NCBI GenBank assembly: GCA_016800925.1
Contig: JABCPU010000157.1
Location: 1 to 64,000, forward strand
Source of the DNA: Suillus spraguei
Taxonomy: Eukaryota > Basidiomycota > Agaricomycetes > Boletales > Suillaceae
Length of the DNA stretch: 64,000 nucleotides
Direction of reading: 5' to 3'
Shown here: in pieces, positions 1 through 11,290 of the stretch
How the letters are laid out: each line of letters opens with the position of its first letter
Numbering within the stretch: position 1 is the first letter of the stretch
Notes under the pieces: generated by a model
What the model was told of the DNA's origin: nothing
Databases searched by the model: none
Seen by the model: only the letters and a program-made list of their open reading frames with translations
Position numbers and translations under genes: made by a program

Positions 1-239
1 GTGGATGACAGTAAGTTTGACATTTGGTTAGGTGTGATCTTAGGGTTGGCCACAATAGATACAAAATGTCGAAAATATTGCAAGTTTCAAATCTCATTCA
101 TTATTTTCCCATGATGTGCTAGTCCAATTACTTACGCAATGAGCTGTAATTGACAAACCTATAGATAAATATTAGAAGCTATAACTGGAAGGTATATAAA
201 GACAATCAGAATAAAAGACTCGAAATTATGGTCTAACTC
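1..239. other. No gene seen
   Basis: AT-rich sequence before the first satellite. I see no open frame with coding character, no splice-site pairs and no repeat unit on either strand. Confidence 0.5.
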
Positions 240-2012
240 CCATAGAGGATTGCCAGTGAACCAAGCAAGCTCCCAAAGGCGAAAATCATTGGTACCATCA
301 GCAACAGTATGACCTCCACAAAGGGGTGACAACAATCAAGAATGCCCCCAGAATTACCAAGTCAAAAAGCCCACAGAAGCGAAAATAGTTGGTGCTATTA
401 GCAACAGTGCGACCCCCATAAAAGGGTGATAACCAACCAAAAAAAAGGCACCAGAAGCGAAAATAGTTGGTACTGTGATCAACAGTTTGATCCCCAATCA
501 GAAAAGTCCTCAGACTCACCAAGTCAAAAAAAAAAACCGTACTGTTAGCAACAGTTTGACCCCCATGAGGGGTGGCAACCAACTGGAAAAGCCCTCAGAA
601 TCACCAAGTCAAGAAAACTCCAGAAGCGAAAACAGTTGGTACATTAGCAATGGTTTGACCCCCATGAAGGAGTGGAACCAACAAGAAAAGTCCTCAGAAG
701 CGGAAATAGTTGGCACTGTAGCAACAGTTTGACCCCCATGAGGGGTGGCAACCAACCAGAGAAGCCTCAGATTTACCAAGTCAAGAAAGCCTCAGAAGCG
801 AAAACAGTTGGTACCATTAGCAATGGTTTGACCCCATGAAGGGGTGGCAACCAACAAGAAAAGTCCTCAGAAGCGAAAATAGTTGGCACTGTTAGCAACA
901 GTTTGACCCCCATGAGGGGTGGCAACCAACCAAAAAGCCCTCAGATTACCAAGTCAAGAAAGCCCCAGAAGCGAAAACAGTTGGTACCATTAGCAATGGT
1001 TTGACCCCATGAAGGGGTGGCAACCAACAAGAAAAGTCCTCAGAAGCGAAAATAGTTGGTACTGTTAGCAACAGTTTGACCCCCATGAGGGGTGACAACC
1101 AACCAAAAAGCCCTCAGAATCACCAAGTCAAGAAAGCCCCAGAAGCGAAAATAGTTGGTACCATTAGCAATGGTTTGACCCCATGAAGGGGTGGCAACCA
1201 ACAAGAAAAAGTCCTCAGAAGCGAAAATAGGTGGTACTGTTAGCAACAGTTTGACCCCCATGAGGGGTGACAACCAACCCAAAAAGCCCTCAGAATCACC
1301 AAGTCAAGAAAGCCCCAGAAGCGAAAATAGTTGGTACCATTAGCAATGGTTTGACCCCCATGAAGGGTGGCAACCAACAAGAAAAGTCCTCAGAAGCGAA
1401 AATAGGTGGTACTGTTAGCAACAGTTTGACCCCCATGAGGGGTGGCAACCAACCAGAGAAGCCCTCAGAATCACCAAGTCAAGAAAGCCCCAGAAGCGAA
1501 AATAGTTGGTACCATTAGCAATGGTTTGACCCCCATGAAGGAGTGGCAACCAACAAGAAAAGCCCTCAGAAGCGAAAATAGGTGGTACTGTTTAGCAACA
1601 GTTTGACCCCCATGAGGGGTGGCAACCAACCAGAGAAGCCCTCAGAATCACCAAGTCAAGAAAGCCCCAGAAGCGAAAATAGTTGGTACCATTAGCAATG
1701 GTTTGACCCCCATGAAGGAGTGGCAACCAACAAGAAAAGCCCTCAGAAGCGAAAATAGGTGGTACTGGTTAGCAACAGTTTGACCCCCATGAGGGGTGAC
1801 AACCAACCCAAAAAGCCCTCAGAATCACCAAGTCAAGAAAGCCCCAGAAGCAAAAACAGTTGGTACCATTAGCAATGGTTTGACCCCCATGAAGGGGTGG
1901 CAACCAACAAGAAAAGTCCTCAGAAGCGAAAATAGGTGGTACTGTTAGCAACAGTTTGACCCCCATGAGGGGTGGCAACCACCAGAAAAAGCCCCCAGAC
2001 CCACTAAGCAAA
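240..2012. repeat. Dimeric ~175-bp minisatellite with stem-loops
   Basis: About ten repeats of a higher-order unit. The marker GGTACCATTAGCAATGG recurs at about 811, 983, 1157, 1333, 1508, 1684 and 1862, giving spacings of 172-178 bp. Each unit has two related halves. Half A carries ACCATT-AGC-AATGGT and half B ACTGTT-AGC-AACAGT, so both form a six-base-pair stem with the same AGC loop although the stem sequence differs. Both halves then read GTTTGACCCCCATGA and GGGGTGGCAACCAAC. The 5' part (240-800) is more diverged. Short open frames of 80-100 codons appear on both strands only because units of near-constant length repeat; I do not think they are genes. Confidence 0.9.
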
Positions 2013-2089
2013 AGATGCAACATTTAGATAGTGATAGAAATTGAGTGAGTGGTGAGGAAGAAAGAAGGAAGAAAGAGACGATTTTTGGT

Positions 2090-2315
2090 TCAAGTTGAGC
2101 GCATTTTTGCTTATTAAGCATTGCCAAATAAAGCCCATCACCTGCAAAATCAAGACAAGATTTGTAGTTGACCGCATTTTTGCTTATTAAGCATTGCCAA
2201 ATAAAGCCCATCACCTGCAAAATCAAGACAATATTTGTAGTCCAAGTTGACCGCATTTTTGCTTATAATCAATTGCCAAACATGGCCTATTAGCTGAAAA
2301 TTCAAGAAAGAAGAT
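2090..2315. repeat. ~75-bp tandem repeat, three copies
   Basis: The block starting GCATTTTTGCTTAT occurs at 2101, 2174 and 2253 (spacing 73 and 79 bp), followed by ATTGCCAAATAAAGCCCATC and a CAAGACAAGATTTGTAG-like tail. The third copy is diverged. It joins the 175-bp satellite to the 299-bp satellite without a recognisable gene between. Confidence 0.85.
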
Positions 2316-2379
2316 TTGTGGTTCATTTCATGTTAGAGTCATGCTGTCCTCTTTCCCTACCAACTGTGCCCAGAGGCCT

Positions 2380-4430
2380 GATTTTATGTAGATACTGATG
2401 CATTAAAGCATGCTCATCGCAATTTATGATCTTGAAGATGGATTGAAGATAGTCCCAGAGCATTCCCAGCGCATGGGAATATAAACATGTCAGTTTGCCT
2501 GATACCCCCCACAAAGATCGATTTTTCTAGGCTTCCCATGACTCGCTTAGTCTTCAAACACATTTTTCCTGGAGGATTTTGACATCCCTGAAGACGATGG
2601 TCAAAGCCATTTGTCCAGGAAAAATCGTGTTCTTGAGATATGCAAGGTGCCCCTCCCCTCTCCTACTGGACATATCTTGTTAACATGCAAATACCGATGT
2701 ATACATGGCTGTTCCTATTGTTTTTGGATGCTACAAATCGATTCAAGATGGTCCCAAAGCATTCCCAGCATGTGGGAATCCAAATATATATCAGTTTGCC
2801 TGGTGCCCCTCCCCTCTTCTACTGGACATATCTTGTTGACATGCAAATACAGATGTATACATGGCTGTTCCTATTGTTTTTGGATGCTACAAATCGATTA
2901 CAGATGGTCCAAAAGCATTCCCAGCATGTGGGAATCTAAATATATATCAGTTTGCCTGGTGCCCCCAACCAAGATCGATTTTTCTAGGCTTCCCATGACT
3001 TGCTCAGCCTTTGAAATTATCTTTCTGGGGGGCTTTTGATGCTTCTGAAGATGATTGTCGAAGCCGTTTGTTCAGAAAAAATCATATTGTAGAGATATAC
3101 AAGGTCCCCCTCCCCCTCCTACTAGTCATATCTTGTTAGCATGCAAATGCCGATATATATATGGCTGTTCCTATTGTTTTTCTATGTTACAAATCGATTG
3201 GAAATGGTTCCAGAGCATTCCCAGCAGGTGGCAATGTAAACAAGTCAGTTTGCCTGGTACCCCCTACAAAGATCGATTTTTCCAGACTTCCCATGACTTG
3301 CTCAGCCTTCAAACTCATTTTTCCTGGGGGCTTTCGATGTCCCTGAAGACGATGGTCGAAGCCATTTGTCCAGGAAAAATCGTGTTTTTGAGATATGCAA
3401 GGTACCTCTCCCCCCTCCTACTGGTTATATCTTGTTAACATGCAAATACCGATATATATATGACTGATATTATTGTTTTTTGATGCTAGAAATCGATTAG
3501 GAATAGTCCCAGAGCATTTCAAGCCTGTGGGAATCTAAATATGGAAGTTTGCCTGGTACCCCCCACAAAGATCGATTTTTCTAGGCTTCCCATGACTTGC
3601 TTATCCTTCAAACTCATTTTTCCTGGGGGCTATTGACATCCCTGAAGATGATAGTGAAGCCCGTTTGTCCAGGAAAAATCGCATTCTTGAGATATGCATG
3701 ACCTCCTCCCCCTCCTACTGGTTATATCTTGTTACTGTGCAAATACCGATATATATATGACTGATATTATTGTTTTTTGATGCTAGAAATCGATTAGGAA
3801 TAGTCCCAGAGCATTTCAAGCCTGTGGGAATCTAAATATGGAAGTTTGCCTGGTACCCCCCACAAAGATCGATTTTTCTAGGCTTCCCATGACTTGCTTA
3901 TCCTTCAAACTCATTTTTCCTGGGGGCTATTGACATCCCTGAAGATGATAGTGAAGCCCGTTTGTCTAGGAAAAATCGCATTCTTGAGATATGCATGACC
4001 CTCCTCCCCCCTCCTACTGGTTATATCTTGTTACTGTGCAAATACCGATATATATATGACTGTTATTATTGTTTTTTGATGCTGGAAATCGATTAGGAAT
4101 AGTCCCAGAGCATTTCAAGCCTGTGGGAATCTAAATATGGAAGTTTGCCTGGTACCCCCCACAAAGATCGATTTTTCTAGGCTTCCCATGACTTGCCTAT
4201 CCTTCAAGCTCATTTTTCCTGGGGACTATTAACATCCCTGAAGATGATAGTGAAGCCCGTTTGTCCAGGAAAAATCGTGTTCTTGAGATATACAAGGTCC
4301 TCCTCCCCCCTCCAACCTCATATATGATGCTGTACTTCCATTTGACCTAAGGCCGATACTGTAAATGATGTTCCTAGTGTTTTGAAGGCCTACAAATCGA
4401 TTGGTGATGGTTTCAGACTCTCTGGAAGTC
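2380..4430. repeat. ~299-bp satellite, about seven units
   Basis: The marker AAAGATCGATTTTTCTAGGC (with variants) lies at about 2512, 2971, 3267, 3567, 3865 and 4164. The last four spacings are 296-300 bp. The first spacing is 459 bp because an inner block of about 155 bp (from CTCCTACTGGACATATCTTG to the GGGAATC block) is itself duplicated at about 2660-2940. Units 3 to 5 are almost identical, whereas the ends are diverged, as expected for amplification from the middle of an array. Each unit contains ATGCAAAT and several ATCGATT motifs. I see no coding potential that survives in all units. Confidence 0.9.
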
Positions 4431-4620
4431 GTTAATATTGAGATTTGAGTTATGAGCGAAAATAGCAGTATTTTGCCTATATCTCCATATCCAAACCGCC
4501 GTTTTCTTTAATTCTTGGCTCATATCGTTCCTGAATATACCCTCTATGATATGTACCAGCCCAGAAAGAGATATTTTTTTCGAAGTTTGAAACCTATTTC
4601 TGTTTTGACCATATAAATAC
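4431..4620. other. No gene seen between satellites
   Basis: A short unique stretch between the 299-bp and 905-bp satellites. No coding feature is supported. Confidence 0.4.
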
Positions 4621-7030
4621 GTTTTTATCCTAAGCAACGAGAAAGCTAACTAAGCCTCTAAGGGGCGGGGGGGTGGTTTTGACTAACAACTTTAACAGGG
4701 GGGATCTAACGTATGGCAAGTCCTGTTATTGTTATACTTGACTATTGTATTGTTATTGTATTGTATGTTATCGTATAGTGTTGTCTTGTATAGTACTGTA
4801 TTGTATGATATGGTGGTATATGGTGTTTGTTATCCTTGACTTGAGGCGTAGCTTTAGGCGAAAACCTTGTCAGGACTGGTCTTGACTTTGCTTTATTTTT
4901 GCGATTTTTACTATTGGATTGCTTGATTTTTGTTTAATCTGAAGCGTAGGTTTAGGCGAAAACCTCGTCAGGACTGGGCTTGACTTTGCTTGATTTTTGT
5001 CTGATGTGAAGCGTAGCTTTGGCGAAAAACTCGTCAGGACTGGGCTTGACTTTGCTTGGCTGGCGCGCACCCTCTGCGCGCCGCGCGCACTGAGGATGGG
5101 GTGAACTCCCTGGCTTAGAAACTTTACCTCTGGCTGGCGCGCACCTTCTGCGCGCAGTGCGCCATGAATTTGGCAGGCGCGCATCCCTAGGACGGGGTGT
5201 ACTCCCTGCCTTAGAAACTTAGCGTAGGACAGGACAGGACAGGACAGGCCAGGGCAGGACAGGACAGGACGGGCCAGGCCAGGCCAGGACATGCTCATAT
5301 ACTTTGCTTGATTTTTGTTTAATGTGAGGCGTAGCTTTAGGCGAAAACCTCGTTCAGACTGGGCTTGATTTTACTTGATTTTTGTTTAATCTGAAGCGTA
5401 GCTTTAGGCGAAAACCTCGTTCAGACTGGGCTTGACTTTGCTTGATTTTTGCTAATGAATTGTATGGTATTCGTTGACTATTGTATAGTACCGAGAACCG
5501 AGACACCGAGACACCGAGACAATACGTTTTTATCCTAAGCAACGAGAAAGCTAACTAAGCCTCTAAGGGGCGGGGGGGTGGTTTTGACTAACAACTTTAA
5601 CAGGGGGGATCTAACGTATGGCAAGTCCTGTTATTGTTATACTTGACTATTGTATTGTTATTGTATTGTATGTTATCGTATAGTGTTGTCTTGTATAGTA
5701 CTGTATTGTATGATATGGTGGTATATGGTGTTTGTTATCCTTGACTTGAGGCGTAGCTTTAGGCGAAAACCTTGTCAGGACTGGTCTTGACTTTGCTTTA
5801 TTTTTGCGATTTTTACTATTGGATTGCTTGATTTTTGTTTAATCTGAAGCGTAGGTTTAGGCGAAAACCTCGTCAGGACTGGGCTTGACTTTGCTTGATT
5901 TTTGTCTGATGTGAAGCGTAGCTTTGGCGAAAAACTCGTCAGGACTGGGCTTGACTTTGCTTGGCTGGCGCGCACCCTCTGCGCGCCGCGCGCACTGAGG
6001 ATGGGGTGAACTCCCTGGCTTAGAAACTTTACCTCTGGCTGGCGCGCACCTTCTGCGCGCAGTGCGCCATGAATTTGGCAGGCGCGCATCCCTAGGACGG
6101 GGTGTACTCCCTGCCTTAGAAACTTAGCGTAGGACAGGACAGGACAGGACAGGCCAGGGCAGGACAGGACAGGACGGGCCAGGCCAGGCCAGGACATGCT
6201 CATATACTTTGCTTGATTTTTGTTTAATGTGAGGCGTAGCTTTAGGCGAAAACCTCGTTCAGACTGGGCTTGATTTTACTTGATTTTTGTTTAATCTGAA
6301 GCGTAGCTTTAGGCGAAAACCTCGTTCAGACTGGGCTTGACTTTGCTTGATTTTTGCTAATGAATTGTATGGTATTCGTTGACTATTGTATAGTACCGAG
6401 AACCGAGACACCGAGACACCGAGACAATACGTTTTTATCCTAAGCAACGAGAAAGCTAACTAAGCCTCTAAGGGGCGGGGGGTGGTTTTGACTAACAACT
6501 TTAACAGGGGGATCTAACGTATGGCAAGTCCTGTTATTGTTATACTTGACTATTGTATTGTTATTGTATTGTATGTTATCGTATAGTGTTGTCTTGTATA
6601 GTACTGTATTGTATGATATGGTGGTATATGGTGTTTGTTATCCTTGACTTGAGGCGTAGCTTTAGGCGAAAACCTTGTCAGGACTGGTCTTGACTTTGCT
6701 TTATTTTTGCGATTTTTACTATTGGATTGCTTGATTTTTGTTTAATCTGAAGCGTAGGTTTAGGCGAAAACCTCGTCAGGACTGGGCTTGACTTTGCTTG
6801 ATTTTTGTCTGATGTGAAGCGTAGCTTTGGCGAAAAACTCGTCAGGACTGGGCTTGACTTTGCTTGGCTGGCGCGCACCCTCTGCGCGCCGCGCGCACTG
6901 AGGATGGGGTGAACTCCCTGGCTTAGAAACTTTACCTCTGGCTGGCGCGCACCTTCTGCGCGCAGTGCGCCATGAATTTGGCAGGCGCGCATCCCTAGGA
7001 CGGGGTGTACTCCCTGCCTTAGAAACTTAG
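4621..7030. repeat. 905-bp tandem repeat, 2.7 copies
   Basis: GTTTTTATCCTAAGCAACGA starts copies at 4621, 5526 and 6431, exactly 905 bp apart. Copy 3 stops at about 7030 and runs directly into the next minisatellite. The only differences I noticed between copies are run-length changes in two poly-G tracts of copy 3. The unit holds a TTGTATTGTTATTG-rich low-complexity stretch, several copies of the dispersed core GCGTAGCTTTAGGCGAAAAC, a GCGCGCACC-rich part and a pentanucleotide AGGAC run (about 5223-5293 and 6128-6198). A 142-codon minus-strand open frame repeats in copies 1 and 2 but is low in complexity, so I do not call it a gene. Confidence 0.93.
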
Positions 7031-7990
7031 GTTGCGTCACTGTTGCACCAAGTTGCACCAAGTTACACCAGGTTGCACCGAGTTGCATCACCGTTGCACC
7101 AAGTTGCACCAAGTTACGCCAGGTTGCGTCACTGTTGCACCAGGTTGCACCAAGTTGCACCAAATAGCCGGGCGCCCGGCTATTTCACAAGTTACACCAG
7201 GTTGCGTCACTGTTGCACCAAGTTGCACCAAGTTACACCAGGTTGCGTCACTGTTGCACCAAGTTACACCAGGTTGCACCGAGTTGCATCACTGTTGCAC
7301 CAAGTTGCACCAAGTTACGCCAGGTTGCGTCACTGTTGCACCAGGTTGCACCAAGTTGCACCAAATAGCCGGGCGCCCGGCTATTTCACAAGTTACACCA
7401 GGTTGCGTCACTGTTGCACCAAGTTGCACCAAGTTACACCAGGTTGCGTCACTGTTGCACCAAGTTACACCAGGTTGCACCGAGTTGCATCACTGTTGCA
7501 CCAAGTTGCACCAAGTTACGCCAGGTTGCGTCACTGTTGCACCAGGTTGCACCAAGTTGCACCAAATAGCCGGGCGCCCAGCTATTTCACAAGTTACACC
7601 AGGTTGCGTCACTGTTGCACCAAGTTGCACCAAGTTACACCAGGTTGCGTCACTGTTGCACCAAGTTACACCAGGTTGCACCAAGTTGCATCACTGTTGC
7701 ATCACTGTTGCACCAAGTTGCACCAAGTTGCGCCAGGTTGCGTCACTGTTGCACCAGGTTGCACCAAGTTGCATCACTGTTGCATCACTGTTGCACCAAG
7801 TTGCACCAAGTTGCGCCAGGTTGCGTCACTGTTGCGCCAGGTTGCACCAAGTTGCATCACTGTTGCACCAAGTTGCGCCAAGTTGCACCAGGTTGCGTCA
7901 CTGTTGCGCCAGGTTGCACCAAGTTGCGCCAGAATCCATGAGAAAAGTGGCTGAATAGGCGGGCGCCCGGCTATTTCGACTGCAGGTTGC
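7031..7990. repeat. GTTGCACCA minisatellite with 201-bp units and palindromes
   Basis: Built from 10-15-bp variants of GTTGCACCAAGTTGCACCA, GTTGCGTCACTGTTGCACC and AGTTACACCAGG. A higher-order 201-bp unit is visible because a 24-bp palindrome (AAATAGCCGGGC and its exact reverse complement) lies at 7162-7185, 7363-7386 and, with one change, 7564-7587. A decayed copy lies near 7953-7975. Long open frames of up to 308 codons run through it in several phases on both strands. This reflects the repeat composition and not protein coding. Confidence 0.92.
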
Positions 7991-8069
7991 ATCAGATGGT
8001 CGTCTCGATTTGGAAGTTACGCCGAGTTGCGTCGTGGTTGCGTCGTCCTGGCTACCCTAGACAGCCCCG

Positions 8070-8350
8070 TTAAGATAATTAGGCGTAGCGTTAGGCGAAA
8101 ACCTCGTCAGGACTGGGCTTGACTTTGCTTGATTTTTGCTATTGGATTGCTTGATTTTTGTTTAATCTGAAGCGTGGCTTTAGGCGAAAACCTCGTCAGG
8201 AGTGGGTGTGATTTTGGGTATTTTTTTGCTATCGGAATGCTTGATTTTGCTTTTTTTTGTTTAATCTGAAGTGTGGCTTTAGGCAAAAACCTCGTCAGGA
8301 CTGGGCTTGACTTTGCTTGATTTGTGCTATTTTTTTGCTATCGGAATGCT
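8070..8350. repeat. Dispersed repeat cluster, core GCGTAGCTTTAGGCG
   Basis: Three or four degenerate direct copies of a roughly 60-80-bp sequence that reads GAAGCGTGGCTTTAGGCGAAA, then a CTCGTCAGGACTGGGCTTGA block, then GCTTGATTTTTGCTAT. The same sequence is inside the 905-bp satellite, again at 19,690-20,160 and in part near 62,640. Here it forms the left edge of the gene-fragment mosaic, in the same orientation as the right-hand cluster. Confidence 0.85.
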
Positions 8351-8483
8351 TTATTTTGCTTTATTTTGTTAACCCGAGTTTCCATCCTTCACATGAGACT
8401 GAATCTGAAAATCCTGGGCGAAGCAAAGGTTCTGCATCTTTCAAATCTGCTTAGACCAGCAGCACTAGTGCTGGAACATTTGG

Positions 8484-9440
8484 ATGTCACTAGAATTACT
8501 TCATAAACTCTACTTTCTCCGCCTTTTACCTTTGTTGACAAACTTCATGGGTCCCTCGCCGGATCCTAAGTTTGATGACCTGATGAGTTCTTTGGGAAAG
8601 ATAGGTCAGAAACATCCAAAACCTGTCATAGACTCAATTAGGTGCTGGAGACGCAGTCATCATGAAAATGTCAGCCCCAACATACTTAAGCATCATGCTA
8701 GTCAATCACCTTCATGGACACGTGGTGCGAGAGTTCAAGAGCTGTCTACCTTGCTGACTGAAGGAAAGTCGCTGGTGTCAATATACATCATGTGTCATGC
8801 TCTGATTGCCGTCTTGTCCGTTTTGTCCAAAGATGCACTGGGTTTTACCCTGGAGGAAACAACGTTCAAGCAGTTTAAGAGACCGGACTTGAAGCTCCTT
8901 GCATGGTCAGCTAATCATCGGCTTAATGCTGAACTGTATGCTACGCTGCTCGGACACTTAGCAAACGTTCGGTGAGCATGGCGTCGTTACTGTACCATTA
9001 TCCAAACTAATTATTCGCCAGCTTTGTGAGTGTCACGGATCGTTTTCTTTGCGAGCTCGAGCCTGTAATGAAGGGTCAAGTGGTGAAAGACCTCGATATG
9101 GAGTACAAGCATCTAGTGAAAGGGCTCTGTCACGTTCACCTGAGAGTGAGATCCTGTCATCTGTATTTTTGTGTTCATGTATCAGCTAGGTATGGCCGCC
9201 AGAGGCCTTTGAGGAGGGAGCCGAGTTTCTGGACTTATTAGCCAAGTCTTTCGCAAATGCGCATGGTCTTCGGTTCAAGATTGCTTTTGCCGATACGTTG
9301 ACTCATCTCTTGCACCCCATTGGAAAGGTATTTCCTATTTGCTGGCTGGTACTGGTACACGCTAATATAACCTCAAGACGGCGCAGGCCGAGGTCAATCA
9401 CCCACAATGAGAAAAGGCAATCGAAAGGATCTATTCGTAA
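8484..9440 (+). pseudogene. Fragment of Mor2/Tao3/Furry-type cell morphogenesis protein
   Basis: In fungi the full protein is a very large HEAT-like scaffold of the NDR-kinase (Orb6/Cbk1) polarity network. Only part of the N-terminal conserved domain is here. Recognisable stretches include HPKPVIDSIRCWRR, LLGHLANVR, FVSVTDRFLCELEP, WPPEAFEEGAEF and FANAHGLRFK-LHPIGK. Introns with GT-AG ends lie at about 8972-9021, 9146-9188 and 9329-9378 and restore the frame each time. In the last exon the reading TAQAEVNHPQ is followed by TGA and then EKAIERIYS; relatives have Trp there, so this is a TGG-to-TGA nonsense change. Both ends are cut: the sequence loses similarity before about 8544 and after about 9440. 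It is a captured or decayed fragment, not a working gene. The family assignment rests on remembered sequence but covers about 230 residues. Confidence 0.8.
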
Positions 9441-9714
9441 TAGTCTATCTATGAAATGGAATGAACCTTCACATCTCGCGAGGGTCGTCTTAGAAACATG
9501 AGATTGTATATCCTCGAGGTGCGCACATATCAGCCTAGAATCTGAACAGATCAACCAAAACTGTCAGAATCCACCAAACGAAAATGTGAATGGGGCCTTA
9601 GGCCAGAAAAATGCATGCAGGCTAAGGACAGAGTGAGTCTAAGGAATATCCGTCGAAAAGGCAGGAAGGATTACAAGTGACAGCCGAGTTATATCATTCT
9701 GATCAGTGTGAAGT
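9441..9714. other. No gene seen
   Basis: Between the Mor2-like fragment and the next open frame I recognise nothing on either strand; it is probably more captured or decayed sequence. Confidence 0.35.
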
Positions 9715-10146
9715 TTGCATGCGCTCTTGTTTCATGTCGATCCCGAGGCGGAGCAAGAAACTATTTACTTTCAACTGCCGCAGCAAGGCCTGTGCACCGG
9801 ACAGAGAGGTCAATATGAAACTCTAGAACAACCCATGACGGAAATACAAAGATATTATGCAAGAATGCCCACCAAGAGCCCCTGTTTGCGGAATGAAGAC
9901 TTGGGAGTCCTGGTTCAGGACTTGCACGAGCTAAGCGAGTTCTTCCAGAAGACGAAGCCTCAGGCGCAACTCCTACCGAGTCAGCAGCTGGAAGATAGAG
10001 TCGCCTCCATTCTAGCTAGATCTACAGACGACTCCAACGACATGCCTCAGACTCCATTCGGGGATGTACTCCAGATCGGTGGAGCTCTGATCTTAAGTCT
10101 GAGGTTGACGCATTCAAATATGACTCTCCAGCCTTTTACTCGCTGA
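9715..10146 (+). CDS. Unrecognised 143-codon open frame
   Basis: An open frame with balanced, hydrophilic composition, rich in Gln and Leu (for example QDLHELSEFFQKTKPQAQLL). I do not recognise it. No signal peptide or membrane segment is visible. It lies in a mosaic whose other members are truncated gene pieces, so it may be one exon of a captured gene and not a complete protein. The ATG at the start is not strongly supported. Confidence 0.25.
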   Translation: MHALLFHVDPEAEQETIYFQLPQQGLCTGQRGQYETLEQPMTEIQRYYARMPTKSPCLRNEDLGVLVQDLHELSEFFQKTKPQAQLLPSQQLEDRVASILARSTDDSNDMPQTPFGDVLQIGGALILSLRLTHSNMTLQPFTR

Positions 10147-10335
10147 CTAGCGCCATAAAATGATAGGCATACATACAAAGATCTAAGGCATGCTCACGGT
10201 CTGAAATGAAGGTCCATGTTGACGATAGAAATGGTGGACATGCCCACTTCTGCGCATCCTTCAGGTGTCAACTTAAAGCGAAATACGACACTTGAAAAGA
10301 CGGAGGGACAAGACGTAAAGTACCAGCACAACACT

Positions 10336-10913
10336 TTACTCAATCGCAACCGCATTGCTGAGCGCTTCGGTGACAGGGACGAGATAGAAGATAGGTCGAG
10401 TGCCAACCATACTGATGCACGGAATAGTCATGGCATCAAGGGGGGGAGTGATCTGAGGATCCGTTTCTCATTGTTGTCTTGATACGCGGCAATCGCTTCT
10501 GCAATGACCTGTGGTTCTGAATAAGACCTACTGAATATGGTTTTGTCATCTTGCAAACAAGCAAGATTGATCATCGATCGCAGATCGAGCAGACACACAT
10601 CTGTTTCGGCAACTCGCTGGTTATCGCCACAGATCCGTAGTGGGATATTATGACGTGCGGTGAGGATTAAGCCACGTTCAACGAAGCCGAGTATCTGAAG
10701 AGTTTTCTGAGCAAACGCGTCAATGAAACTTTCTTGAGTGACATTGGTAGCTAGGTCAAGATGGCCTAGATATTCGAAAACGGCGTCTGAGATATTCTCG
10801 TCATTAAGGCTGGGATTAAGGAGGGATGGATCTACACCCTCCAAGAGCGTTCCATGGTTTTGACGAAAAAACTGTTCAGGCGACTGAGGCGTGACGGTGA
10901 TGTTGTATGCCAT
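10336..10913 (-). pseudogene. Agaricomycete hypothetical protein, frameshifted
   Basis: Starts MAYNITVTPQSPEQFFRQNH and resembles a family of basidiomycete proteins of unknown function that I remember only by sequence. The typical block EPQVIAEAIAAYQDNNEKR is present. The frame then reaches a run of seven C (seven G on the plus strand, about 10,440) and shifts to a stop. One base later the expected continuation resumes, DAMTIPCISMVGTRPIFYLV then PVTEALSNAV, until a stop at 10,336. One missing C in the run explains the break. Further conserved sequence is lost downstream. It could be a sequencing homopolymer error, but its place in a pseudogene cluster favours decay. Confidence 0.55.
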
Positions 10914-11290
10914 GAGATCGTTGAAAGTCCAATCACTGCAGACCGGATAAGGCGAGCACCGTCAACCGTTTGCGATTGCACTTTTTAGGAGGGAGATCAG
11001 AGGAATATTTAGAACCCTATGATATTGATGAGCAAAACTCTGTCACCTAAGACCTAGCTGTTTCGTGTTTACTTGAGAGTTGTACAACAAGGGGCCATCA
11101 GCAAAACCGGAACCAGAGTTGTCCGGCAGCTCCCGAGAGGACTCTCACGCCACGTTGCTGACTTCACCCTCGACGCATTGTCATCGGTTGTCTTACATGA
11201 CTCTGTGAATGCGTCAAATATTTTATCAAAAATTATTCGGAGACCAATAATATTTGAGTCTTAATAAGCCGTTGCTTTATTGAGCATCTT
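10914..11290. other. Possible 5' region and an unrecognised 63-codon frame
   Basis: Upstream side of the minus-strand hypothetical protein. A plus-strand frame at 11,073-11,264 (containing RVVRQLPRGLSRHVADF) is open but unrecognised, and I do not call it as a gene. Nothing else is supported. Confidence 0.3.

Noticed and set aside
4870..6203. Two identical 142-codon minus-strand frames in the 905-bp repeat
   Set aside because: The sequence is low-complexity, shifted in copy 3 by poly-G slippage upstream, and has no recognisable domain.
7032..7958. Open frames of up to 308 codons in the GTTGCACCA region
   Set aside because: They run in several phases on both strands and consist only of the tandem unit; they are produced by repeat composition, not selection.
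1..8000. CRISPR-like arrays in the satellites
   Set aside because: Units are tandem and continuous with no unique spacers of constant length, and the DNA is eukaryotic.
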